DNA of 64,000 bases from Trichostrongylus colubriformis (Eukaryota; Nematoda; Chromadorea; Rhabditida; Trichostrongylidae), in assembly GCA_963978905.1 (NCBI GenBank), contig OZ022257.1, forward strand, positions 41,302,203-41,366,202, read 5' to 3'. Both the position numbers and the translations under genes were made by a program. The notes below the pieces were generated by a model. The model searched no databases. It saw nothing but the letters and a program-made list of their open reading frames with translations, and was not told where the DNA came from. This document shows positions 53,801 through 63,651 of the stretch, one piece after another (the stretch's first letter is position 1; every line of letters starts with the position of its first letter).

Positions 53801-56800
53801 AAGGAGGCGGACTCTGTTATCGAGAAGGGTGGGCACTGTTAATACAAATGGCAGCTGTCGAAAAAGACCGCTCTTACAGAGCCTGAGGGCGCTTTTTTCA
53901 TCGCTAGTTTCGCTACATATCATCGTCCTGGACCCATAGCTTTCATTTTGATGACGCACTTCAGGAGTTCTCATTACTCATATTACCCTTACCACTGAGA
54001 CGTTAATGTTTAGAGGAATCGTCCACGGAAAATGAGTTTTTGTGTTACCCATATATTTATGTTGTAATTGCCTGATGTTGGCCTCATGCAAAATTTCACG
54101 CGAAAAAATGTGAATCTGGCTGAGATACAGCACCACAAAGTGCGGTCCCAGTGGGCGGGGCCTCCGTGTAAAAGCCTCGTCCTGCGTCCGCCGTGGTCTG
54201 AGACGCACTGTAGGAACAGAAGGTTACGTAAACAGTCCCACTCTCCGTTCCCAACGGCGGCGGAAGAAGGGACGAGGCTTTTACACGGAGGCCCCGCCCA
54301 CTGGGACCGCACTTTGTGGTGCTGTATCTCAGCCAGATTCACATTTTTTCGCGTGAAATTTTGCATGAGGCCAACATTAGGCAAATACAACATAAATATA
54401 TGGGTAACACAAAAACTCATTTTCCGTGGACGATTCCTTTAATCATGTACCAATATAACTATATATAACTCAGCAATCCAGCAGTTGCAATTCCAACTGA
54501 CTACGACTGTTTCAGATACCATCATGGCCCTTGCGCTCAGGGTTACAATTTTGTTCCGATCGTGTTTGGTCTGATGCTCTACATCGTCTATGTGATGGAG
54601 TGTTGGCATAGCAGATCGAAACTTTCCACAGTGAAAAAGGTTTTTATTTCTGTCCACTTTCATAAATGTTTTATGAGAAATGCTTTTACGGCAGAAAAGT
54701 GCCCAGTTCTGCTTCTGCTTACTTATGATGGTGGAGAAACAACAGTTTGCTTCAACGGAATTAATTATAACTATGCGACAACGGGTTTACTCATGTATCA
54801 ACAGATAAACTAAAGACAACTGGATTGGAAGTTATTCAATTCCAAATGGCAGCCTTAACAAATAAGGGAGAGATTGTCGTGCAGCCATCTCAGAAGAGGG
54901 CAATTTAGCTGGACAACTTTACTATATCAGACATAATCTCAGTCACAACTCAGTGCTTTTATCGACGCTGACAGGTATGGTATCAGTTTACGTACCCCGA
55001 AGAGATAGAAAGCCTCTCAGCTTGGGCATGCATCGATGGGGATTCGATCCCCGCACTACAGAAGTGAGAGTGCGCACCACGTGCCACTGCACCATCTACA
55101 GGAAAAAGTAATTTCCTGCGTCTTGCACATTTTCCCCCCGCAAGTCACTTAGGAGAACATACGCGTGACGCATCCCGAGATGCCATTGACAGTCGCGAAA
55201 AACATCGCTCTTATCCTTAGACCTTAGCCACAGTAACCGACAGAGCAACATTGTTTGTCGAACGTTCGCTCGAAGGCACCGCCTGGAGTATGGAGAAATA
55301 GGAACTGGGAGAACATGTGCTTTGAAAAGAAACACTCTAGTTCGGGACAGGTAGTGCTTGGCGGAACTCCTATAGAAAATAGATGGTTTATCACGATTCC
55401 TCAACATTGTGAATCGCGCTACCACGGGCGGGACATGGTTCGCGGCCGGCTAGCTTAGCACCTCGCCCTTCTAGACCTGCACCCACTCGCTTATAATGCA
55501 GAGGGAACGAAAGGAAAAGTTTGGGAATTTCGAGTCGATGCGTCGACTGCAAAAATGCCGTGGGCCTCTCGTGAACGACACCGCGTCGGCTCATCTTGTA
55601 CTGCTGTTCAACCCAACAAGTTATTCTTGAGCACAAAACCGTCTAATTTTCGTAGTGTCCAAATTTGAGCGGTGTTAGGCATTGTTCAGAGTTCGCGATT
55701 CAGGTAAGCGTACCATTCGCGCTATTCAGGCAGTAGGAAAAAGATACATTTCTATCAAGCGATTTAGGCGTATCATTCACCCAATCAATATGTATCTCAC
55801 CCTTTCCACCTGGATCGCGCTAGTCGCGTGAGTTATGCGATCACCTGAAGTGCGAACTATGAACAACACTTTAGGTGAAGCTGCAAATTGGGGCACTTAC
55901 TTTAGTCATACAGTTTCCGTCCACTTTCTTTTTCGTTCAGGTTAAAGTCGAAGATGCTCTTCAGTACTTGAAGTCGCTTCGAAATGCATTGCCAATCGTC
56001 TGGTGGAAGAGTGTATGTTACCACTATGTGCGTAAAACGAGGCAAGTGACAAGGTAAGCTAAAATAATTTTTCTGCTTCTTTAAAGTCGCATCAGCTCTG
56101 GCTTAAGGTATCGCAATGGTGATGCTGTACCAGCAACACAGGTTTACTATGAGCGTGTCGATTCACATTCGGCTGGCAACGTGTTCATCTACGATGTCTG
56201 CGGCGTAAAGGTGGGTTTGTTATGAAAATTCTAAGACTGTTACGGTGCTCCGCCAGTCTGTTGTCTAGCGTTCGACCCTTGCTCGCGAAGTTTCCAGTGG
56301 ATGTAGGTGAGAGACGCAATATGATAGGGGCACCACAAGCGGCATAACTTGCTACTGTGTGCACCACTGCACTTAACGCTTTTAGCCTCCTCCCAGTCGC
56401 ATCTACAAAGATCGCTCACTATCCTTCTTTCTCCCTCTTTTTTGACGACGATTGCGTATGTAGCCATACCTACCATCCATTGATACAACCAATTTGAAAA
56501 AAGGAGACTGGTATGTGTTGGGTGAGCATGTTATAATGCCTATCAAGTGCTGGAAACAGAATAAAAATGCAGCCCAAGCAGCGAAAAAGAAAGTCGCTAA
56601 GACTTCGTTCATACTCGGCGACCTCCTGTACGATAGCGGTCGCGCCACCATCACCAAGGCAGACGTGGATGTGATACTATCAGTGCCGTGACGGTGTCAA
56701 AACACCCGATTTGGATCAGATGGACTTGGCCTTGGTCACCGCATATCTTTGTGCACGGCCAATTGACAGCGGAAGCGGAAAGGTTACTAGTTGCGCAGTG

Positions 56801-59800
56801 ACTCAGTTTGCTTGACGTGGTGGCCGAACGCGAGTATCATGACCTACATCCAGCCTGAGCAGCACTTAGAGGGTACCCTTATGTTGCTACATGTGGTCAC
56901 AAATAAAATTCATTCCAGGACATCTCAAAGGCTGTGCATAATCTTGAGCGCTTTCCCTCTACAAGAATACGGGTCACTCGAGGTTTCGTTTTTGCTTGCA
57001 TGCAAGCGGCCAGAGAATTCGAGCAGCAACGAACGAGATTTTTCAATGAGAACGAAACACGGGACGACTATATGGAGGTGATGCCACATCGTTTTTCCTT
57101 GATTTTTTTCTTCAAATTTTATAGTCTTCCTCACTGCTCCTCTGAGACCCTATTAATTTAATACGTGTTCTTTTTTTATATCGAACGGAGTTTAAAAGCG
57201 ATTGAAGCAACCGATACGATACAGCATACGGATGCTGTTCGGAATGCATGCATTATCCTCATCAACCCTGTACGATTCGAAGAGTGAAGATTAGGTTCCA
57301 CGGATTTTGTTCGCCGCTGGCGACTCTGTAACAACCTGTGACTTTTGGCCCTGCGACATAGGTATTCAGACAAGTTTTTCACGTGGATCCTATCCTTTAT
57401 ACAAGCTTATTCCGCTGCATCCATGACCGACTACCCGGACATAACACCCAAGAAAAGGAGAAATTTAAAATTGGGAGAAAATTGAAATAAAGCTTCCACA
57501 TCTCACGGGGGTGCAGGCTAGGACACATCGGATTTTGACCTCGGCCTGTGAACATGTGACAGTCTGTGGCGTTTGGTGTGACCGCGTGTGGCATTTGGTC
57601 CTGTGACAAAGCTTGTTCAGTTTACATTTTTCAAAAGTGAATTCAAGTGCTCGCTCTGGTGTCCCGATTTTCACTGTTCTAGAGTGCAGTCACAGTCGTT
57701 CCTTGAAAGCAACCTCTGCTTTCATTTCATTACCTCACGGATGACATCAATTCAGAAACGGTTTCAGCGAAGCTATGGGTCAACCATACCGAGAAAATTG
57801 CTATTTTCTACTATTCCCGATAGGCTTATTTGGAGCGTTGAAGCCAATTTGAGGCCACTTAGGCACCGAGTGGTTCTTAAGTCGTGCAATATTTGAGAGC
57901 AGCAGTCGTTGGCGTAAAAAGGGAGGAAATCCGTGTTTTGGAGCTCACGACGATTTAGCGTAGGGACGCCAAAAGAGGGGCGCTTCATGAGATAAGTGTA
58001 CACAGATGAACTCAGCTCAATATAATACATGTGGGTACATATGTAATGAATTTTTAAGGTTCGAGAAGGCATGGATCTTTCCGATGTATCAATTCTCGAT
58101 GATATGCTTGTCTTTCGCGGATCACCGCCTTGGTTTCTTCGTGCATCAACTTTCTGGTGAGGACTTTTTTCAAAGACATTGCATACGGAAAATTGGTTTT
58201 TCATCTTTCCATACAAATATGCTTCATGTGGTTGCTTAAGATAACATTCTTTTTTTTGAGCGGGCGAAAAAGGATGGTCGTGGGGAAATTTCTCTCTAGA
58301 GAGCCTTACTTCGCAGACATGACATATAACGAACGATTAGTCCTATGTGAGAGAAAACCCTCAAGATCACTGAAGGCATCGGAAGGGGTAAGGAGACAGT
58401 GAGAATTTTGAATACATGCACTCTGAAGATGATTTTTCCTATAAAAGGTGAGATGTGTGAAGAAACACGCAATGAAAAAGCACGGCTTATAGTCTTATTA
58501 CGATCCCGCAGCGCAGCGGGTAGTTCTGCTCTTCGTCTGCTGGATGAGTTGTGGACAAGGGCGAGACATTGTTCGCGGCCTGCTCATTCAGCCCCTCACC
58601 CGTCCGCAATCTGCCCGCGGCTAGTGACGCAGGGGAGCGCAAAGAAAAAGTGAGGTTTCCGGGCTACTATTTTCCGGTGTTTTCACCGTTTTATTTTGTT
58701 CTTTCTCTAGTATTACACCGCTGAGCACCACTTGTTTCATAGTCCCAAGTCTGCTAAATTTACTCCTCTCGGTGTGTTTAACATCAACAAAGCAAACAGC
58801 TAATATTCAGGTTCTTTTCTTTGATATTGCTGTCGTGGCCGCTACGAATTTATGCTGAATGTCGAACAGCGATGCTCAATTATCAGGTCACAAAACTCTT
58901 CGGTACTTGCTATTTGAGGCACGTTTTTCATTTTTGCAGTCACATTTTTTGTCAAAAATATTGTTACCCTGCATCATCATTATTGATGGCCTTTTCTATA
59001 TTCTCATTTTTCAATGTTATTTAGGATTCATAAGGAAAGGCCATTAGTTGGACTTAAAAAATGAGATTAATCTTTTGTCGTCACGTTTACCTTCACTGTG
59101 TTACTAATTAAAAGTGCATCCGTGGAAGAGTACAACTAACGTTTCGACGCCGACAATTTAACGCCAGTTTCTGTGATCCACTGACTTGCTGAAGAATTCC
59201 TGCTACTGGATTTCTATTCACATCCTTTATTCCTCGGGACGATTCATGCGCAACTACTTTACATCTGCAAAAAGTGTTATCATGGAAGCCACAGCGTTAG
59301 CAAACGCTTGTTTTCCCATAGCCGATCCATTCCAGCCTCATTATTCATCTGCCATCTGTGTCTGTTCCACTTCACTGGGTCCAGTACATCCCCCGAGGAC
59401 CAGCCAAATTTCCGCGTTTTCAGTGAATACTTTCAGGGGCTGATATGCGTTCAGGGATTTTTTGAACGATAGGTAGCGGCGCCACATCGGTCCGCTTGTA
59501 TGCACTCTGATCTTTTCGTTTATCGAGTGGCTCGAATAGGAATCATTAGCAACAAGAGCCTTCATGTGATCTGACACTCTGTTACGGTCTCTCAGAGCCT
59601 TGTTCGCACTCAAACTGAGAATAGGGGGCTAAAAGGAGTGGCAGTTACGAAGAATAAAAGACGTTTAACAAGATTGCTGAGTCATTGGCAAAAGCGTCCG
59701 TGTAGGATGGGCACGCTTCGCACCCCATGCTTTCGGTTAGTTTATGTGTGCTAATCCATAACACTACCTGAACCTCTTTGTATAGCTAATTTCGCATCTC

Positions 59801-61636
59801 GGGCTACAACGGAAATCAGCAACCAATAAAAGCCAAAAGGATGCCATCGCAGTGAAGGTGAACGCCCCTATGGATGGCATTTTGACCTAAGCCTGAGAGG
59901 TGATAGGAATCCTTCTTTTCCGCCACTAAAGCTTACGCAGAAATATAGCTCGAATGCAATTGACCCCTATCACACAAAAAAGTTCCCCTCCCCTTTAATG
60001 CGATAGCACAGCCGCCGAAACTAAAAGCTCTTGAAAATGGGCCCCCGTCCCTTTTGATGGTGAGCGTATCTCACGTGTATTGCATTGCTGCCATATCGAT
60101 TGAAACCACTCATATCTGGGATACGTAGAAGTTATACATATGTAGTACTTGACACGCTCATCGAGAAACAGTGAAAATGACGGTGAGGCACGAATGTGTA
60201 GGGTCTTGTTCGAGAGTTGACAGCAGCTCTAAAACGAATGACATGGGCCTTAGGGCTATTCAGTCTGTGGGAAGTAATACCATATAAAGAACGATAGACT
60301 TCCATTGTAGTGGGACAGTTCAATGATCGCTATTCGTAGGATAAAATAGGATAAGATGAGTTAAAATTGGGTAAGACAACACGATATAAGATGCCCGCTA
60401 GGTTCACAGCACAGTGGATATCGACAAGAAAATCGTACGTAAACCCGTATGCGGCATGAAGTTCACCGCAGAAGCCCTTTTTCAATGTTGACTGTGCCTA
60501 CTCTCCCTTTTTCCCTAGTAACGGTCCACTTACATGATACCTTATTACCTTACTTCCGATCCCACAGAACCTAAATATTTAATCGTGGAATGGACATTTA
60601 ATCACAGTCCTGGCTCACTTTACTGCCTTGCTCAATTTCTATTTCGCCACTTTCAGTCCATCGTCGGTGAATTATACGGGTCCACTGACACGAACCTCAA
60701 CAATGGAAACGGTGGAACTGGAAGCAGCTTTAGGGAGAGAACAATACTTTGTTGTCCCCTCATATTCGGAAGCGATGTTGATGCCACACGCAACGGTGGT
60801 AAGCCGTTCAGACTTTATAAATAGGCTCTCCTCAACGAACAGGCGCATCTTCAGACCCTGGTGGATCCCTCTGAAGCTCGAGTGTTCTCTCGTCCTATAC
60901 CTGTAAATAATGAGCAAGTCGTGCTACGAAATTATGGGGCCTTGGAGGATGACCTCGCTCACCTGCCGGCTGGAAGACCTGTTCGTCCGCTGAGTGGCAG
61001 CCGAAGCATGAACTTCATGCAGGTCATGAGAAGGTTTGTCGATTCTGATCCATGAGAAATACTGTAATGATTAACCACCGCACTTTTAGGGATTCTGTGC
61101 CTCGTTTTTCGAGAGCAATCCCTCTTCGACCTTCTCGTTACGGGCCATCAAGATCGTTGTCGATCGGTGGTTTGAGTGGATGGTCCAATGGCTATCAAGC
61201 CATTGGAGCCAGTCCAGCGAGTGATCGCACTCCTCTGCTACTGGAAGGTCCAGATGAGCCACCGCCTAGTTACGAGGTAATTTTGCATTTTCATTTCAAT
61301 ACCTCACGGAGGAATCATCCACGGGAATTTCATTATTCTATAATAATTTCTCTTAAAATCACTCCACTAGATACATTACGCTTCGCTATAATGCGAACTG
61401 CCTTCACAGGCATGTCTTGCAGCGTCTGTTTGCCTTATGGAGGTGCATCGCTACCACTTCTTGCACGCTCTGTCTGCCTTTTCAGTTAAGGTTTTCGAAG
61501 TAACGTTGACTACACATTTTAGGTGGCGCTTCGAATGTGCGCTCCGTTGTACAATCGCCTGCGCCATTCAATATCATCTCGCCTCAATTCGATGTCTCAG
61601 TCCAGTTCCAAGGAGATAAAATCATCAACCGGCTAA
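47881..61636 (+). CDS. TMEM151-family transmembrane protein
   Basis: Twelve exons: 47881-47913, 47972-48123, 54516-54639, 55941-56053, 56108-56210, 56919-57077, 58059-58156, 58811-58902, then 60657-60798, 60843-61033, 61090-61276, 61523-61636. All junctions are in phase except 58902/60657, where an unfound exon of length 3n+1 is required. The ATG lies 24 nt after ctttttcag (47856), a likely trans-splice site. About 502 residues are recovered; vertebrate TMEM151 proteins are of similar size. Family hallmarks: GYWKCLSCSLLLVGCGFYAA (helix 1), FVPIVFGLMLYIVYVMECW (helix 2), WWKSVCYHYVRKTRQVTRYR, TQVYYERVDSHSAG, RFFNENETRDDYMEVREGMD, LLSWPLRIYAECRTA (helix 3) and VVPSYSEAML. The C-terminus has PPPSYE, a PPxY motif that could bind WW domains. 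The biochemical role of the family is not established. Confidence 0.9.
48342..48493. mobile_element. 152-bp TA-flanked MITE R9, copy 2
   Basis: TA|CAGCCCATTTCGGAGCGC at the left, GCGCTTCGAAATGGATTG|TA at the right, an inverted end of 18 bp with three mismatches. The interior CTCTCTCACCCCGCCACACA matches the copy at 37075-37188. In TMEM151 intron 2. Confidence 0.75.
48559..48834 (-). CDS. Nested gene inside TMEM151 intron 2, about 73 aa
   Basis: Minus frame from ATG 48834 (MPTYFRVHFLINISEWFFLN) runs to TTTTCAT|gtacgc at 48625. A 12-nt last exon (48570-48559, after catctgcaag) would add IPE and a TAG. The latter half reads GSLGHADSSLEEDVMIPELE and SFMSEHPQICFH, acidic and protein-like. A strong acceptor (cctctcttctcgcag) lies inside the frame near 48750; if used, the true exon is only 48746-48625 with phase 1 entry and an upstream exon elsewhere. 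Unknown function. Confidence 0.4.
49090..49480. repeat. Dispersed repeat R7, copy 2, with TTTA microsatellite
   Basis: GACGGTCACGTGGTCACGGA then a (TTTA)n-rich tract (49143-49222), then TTGCTCTTCTTCCAACTTTT and a degenerate copy of the frame seen in copy 1. Related to 44360-44850. In TMEM151 intron 2. 49480-50320 shows nothing else. Confidence 0.5.
50326..50391. mobile_element. Decayed copy of the GGCCGCTTCCATACTT MITE
   Basis: AATCGCTTCCATACTTCGCT at the left and GGTGCCGAAAGCGGCCTGA at the right are relatives of the inverted ends at 25052-25176. The core is shortened. Confidence 0.5.
50731..50841. mobile_element. Small hairpin element, ~45-bp arms
   Basis: AGAGAATGAACAAATGGGAT with AGACCTGCTCA on the left is mirrored by TGAGCAGGTCT with CTCGTTTGTTCATTCTC on the right, around a short centre (ACAACGGCAGCGGTG). 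Frames through it are mirror images. Confidence 0.75.
51364..51488 (-). CDS. 3' exons of a nested minus-strand gene
   Basis: After a long T-rich tract and acceptor caatttcctccgcag, an exon 51488-51454 reads (D)QVFSAYLREKL and ends CTG|gtgaag. A 36-nt intron ends gtccaaag. The last exon 51417-51364 reads DKMTLSKPSLQTFCGDF, stop TGA. Phase 0; read-through of the 36 nt is also in frame. Upstream exon not found. It lies within TMEM151 intron 2 on the opposite strand. Unknown. Confidence 0.4.
52274..52500 (+). CDS. Possible last exon of a gene nested in TMEM151 intron 2
   Basis: After atttttattttgttaaag (phase 1 entry) a frame reads GTTRYIEVGKYIPWNNSSSD, contains two Cys and many Thr/Arg, and ends YGQKYSSHTGR then TAG. 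AATAAA occurs about 200 nt later (52702-52707). The phase does not fit TMEM151 exon 2, so it is not an alternative exon of that gene as read. No upstream exon found. Confidence 0.35.
52702..52707 (+). terminator. AATAAA hexamer
   Basis: Possible poly(A) signal for the plus-strand exon ending at 52500. Confidence 0.3.
54012..54440. mobile_element. 430-bp foldback element, ~170-bp arms
   Basis: The left arm from AGAGGAATCGTCCACGGAAA to about 54185 is almost identical to the reverse complement of about 54265-54440. The spacer of about 80 bp is unrelated to the arms. Each arm encodes the same peptide-like frame (VGLMQNFTRKNVNLAEIQHH) read inward, so the two open frames on plus and minus are mirror images and not genes. 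One arm is related to 44360-44470. It lies in TMEM151 intron 2. Confidence 0.85.
55003..55099 (-). repeat. tRNA-derived SINE-like sequence
   Basis: On the minus strand GTGCAGTGGCACGTGGTGCG resembles an RNA polymerase III A box (TGGC..GTGG), and 25 nt later GGGGATCGAATCCCC matches the B box/T-arm consensus. The 3' part CATCGATGCATGCCCAAGCT does not complete an acceptor stem, so this is not a functional tRNA gene. It lies in TMEM151 intron 3. Confidence 0.55.
55275..55465. repeat. Dispersed repeat R3, copy 2
   Basis: GAAGGCACCGCCTGGAGTAT, GAACTGGGAGAACATGTGCT and CATGGTTCGCGGCCGGCT correspond to 14985-15250 and 58370-58640. Diverged. Confidence 0.5.
55670..55870. repeat. R6 hairpin repeat
   Basis: The ends AGGCATTGTTCAGAGTTCGC and GTGCGAACTATGAACAACAC are imperfect inverted repeats with GCGATTTAGGCGTATCATTC inside. 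It sits 70 bp before TMEM151 exon 55941-56053. Confidence 0.6.
58370..58640. repeat. Dispersed repeat R3, copy 3
   Basis: GAAGGCATCGGAAGGGGTAA, TCTTATTACGATCCCGCAGC and GTTCGCGGCCTGCTC match copies 1 and 2. In the intron between TMEM151 exons 58059-58156 and 58811-58902. Confidence 0.65.
58903..60656 (+). other. TMEM151 intron region with an expected but unfound exon
   Basis: Exon phases on either side (phase 1 out at 58902, phase 2 in at 60657) demand an exon whose length leaves remainder 1 when divided by 3. In vertebrate TMEM151 this position, just after helix 3 and before the VNYTGP-like stretch, is variable. Several acceptors exist (gcgttttcag near 59421, tttccctag near 60522), but no matching exon could be chosen. 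Confidence 0.5.
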
Positions 61637-61652
61637 TGTAACGCAAACAGCC

Positions 61653-61760
61653 GCTGCAGACACAGCAGCAGGGACCGCGGTGTCAACGATCTCGACGCGG
61701 TCGCAAGCGGACCTCAGTCGCCAAGGTCGCTTTCATACTTTGGTAAAGTATGAAGTCGGC
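61653..61760. mobile_element. Decayed copy of the CGCTTTCATACTTT MITE
   Basis: GTCGCTTTCATACTTTGG is followed at once by its inverse TAAAGTATGAAGTCGGCC, a perfect 10-bp stem with a 3-base loop. The family is the same as 25052-25176. It lies directly after the TMEM151 stop codon, probably in its 3' UTR. Confidence 0.5.
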
Positions 61761-63030
61761 CTCAAGTCAAATCCACGTTGCTGGACCATTTGTTTCACTT
61801 TCTGCTTCGGACCATCCTCATTTGCTCAACCTGGTTCCTCTTTGCTTATGACTTTTACAAGCTGATAAGATTCAAGTCACTGCGTAGGGATTCATATTGT
61901 TGTATCTACTGTATGTGAACGTTTAGGAAGCTTCGTTTTTATATTTCTGGATAAATTTCAAATTTGTGCTTTTGGCCACGAATGCAGTATATAACAAATG
62001 AACTTATTTTCGTCTCTGGGAGTCAAACATCGCTTAGGAACACACTTTCTGCCAAATATAAATTTTGTCCGAAACTTCGAAAAAATGAAGTGGCCACGAG
62101 TACATGGTTTCCTTTCTATCCGTCAAAGTTTGGAACTAACATATCCGATGAAAATCCATGAATATGCTCAACGTGAATGGCTTTCGCTATAATTTCACAT
62201 ACCTGAACAAATTTCTTGAACACATTTCACCTGAACAAAAAAAAAATAGAGAGAGCTCCTACCAAGTGATATCGACGTCTCCTACGTCGAACGTGCAGTC
62301 AAAGGTATCACCCCACCGCCCAGCTCGATGAAGAAAGAATGAAAGAATTTGGGTTGAAATCTCGATAGGGTTGGGAACTCACGACTAGAGGTGGTTCGGT
62401 CCCTTAAGCACGAATATCGAATCCGAAAATGCCTCTCGTCTCCTATGAGCGCTTTCAGGCTCAAAAAATGGCCGGTCATGTTCGCTGAAAAATGATTACT
62501 GGGAGAATCTCAACATTTTCAGAATGATCGCTGCACTTAATTTTCATATTCAGATTTTACAAGTCCAGAAACTGGAAGTCCAGGTTTTGCAAAAATTCCT
62601 TCGGAGGGAATCGAAATCCCTTTTTTGACATTCGGATGGTCGCTCAGCAAAAATGAACATCAGTTATATGACATGTAGTCCCACAATATGCGAAAAGCCG
62701 CTTTCCAAAAGCGCGCCATGACCTGATAGGCTTTCTTGTTAGTATCTCATATGTTGATAAGAAGAGCGGAGATGGTGTAGGCCCGAGTAGTGCAATCTCG
62801 CACTCACGCAATGCGGAGAAATTCCGGAGAAAACAATGCCCGCTCAGGAAAATCAAGCCTTCCATCCCTTTGGGGTAGGTTAATTCGTACTAGCCCCTGT
62901 TGAGGTTAATGACCTTCACCTGCCACAACGATTCTGAATGAATCCAGAATACGCAGCGCAAGCCGACAAGGAAGTGATCAGTGCTGAAAAATTATTCAGA
63001 TACACCCCGTGCTTCATTATATCGGTTAGA
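61761..63030. other. No gene recognised
   Basis: Short open frames on both strands, none with matched splice sites. No AATAAA was found close after the TMEM151 stop, so the exact transcript end is unknown. Confidence 0.35.
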
Positions 63031-63440
63031 ATTCGCGATTTTGCAACTCTGCGATTTTGCAATACTGGGTCTTTGCGATTTCTCGGTATTGCTACTCTGC
63101 GAAAACCTACTAGTGCAGAATCTGGGTGTGCACCATTATGTCAGGATTTCGCACGAAGACGAGCGACGTGCGACGCAGTGTTTGCGAGCAATGCGTGTCG
63201 CGGTAGTTGGGTCTTAGAATGATTACACGGTAATGCTAGGGGGGCAATACGCAGTTGGCTTGTAATTGCTTCGGGACCCAACAACATGGCGCCTTTAGCT
63301 CGTCTGCATTGCTTCGCTTATGACATGCCGCAGTGCGAAATCCTGACATAAGGGTACACACCCGCAGAATCTTAATGCCGCATGAATGCGTGCGAATGTG
63401 CGCTTCGCAAATGGTAGAATCGCGAAATCGTTAAATCTGG
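63031..63440. mobile_element. ~410-bp inverted-repeat element
   Basis: The left arm with GCGATTTTGCAACTCTGCGA and GTGTGCACCATTATGTCAGG is mirrored by CCTGACATAAGGGTACACAC and GGTAGAATCGCGAAATCG on the right, about twenty percent diverged. Related to bases 1-330. Confidence 0.6.
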
Positions 63441-63651
63441 CGTCGGTTATGAAAGGAGGTCTGAGACGTTGTGAGAGATTGAATCACAAGCGTGCTTCGA
63501 TGCTGTACATCTGATTGTCACTGACGGTCATCTAAGATGAGCAGCACCACCCTTGATTTTCTCGGAGGAGTAATGGTTGCAAGTACGTGGTTTTTCATTT
63601 GTACACAGTGAAAGGTGGTGGTGGTTGCAAAATTGCAAAATTGCAATTGTA

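Noticed and set aside
54010..54442. Two overlapping ORFs of 124 and 136 codons on opposite strands
   Set aside because: They are mirror images produced by the inverted arms of a foldback element.
55030..55060. Possible tRNA gene (GGGGATTCGATCCCC)
   Set aside because: A T-arm-like hairpin and an A-box-like motif exist on the minus strand, but no acceptor or anticodon stems close; more likely a SINE.
60799..60824. 26-nt intron ending ttataaatag
   Set aside because: Too short; the next acceptor (aacgaacag at 60842) gives a normal 44-nt intron in the same phase.
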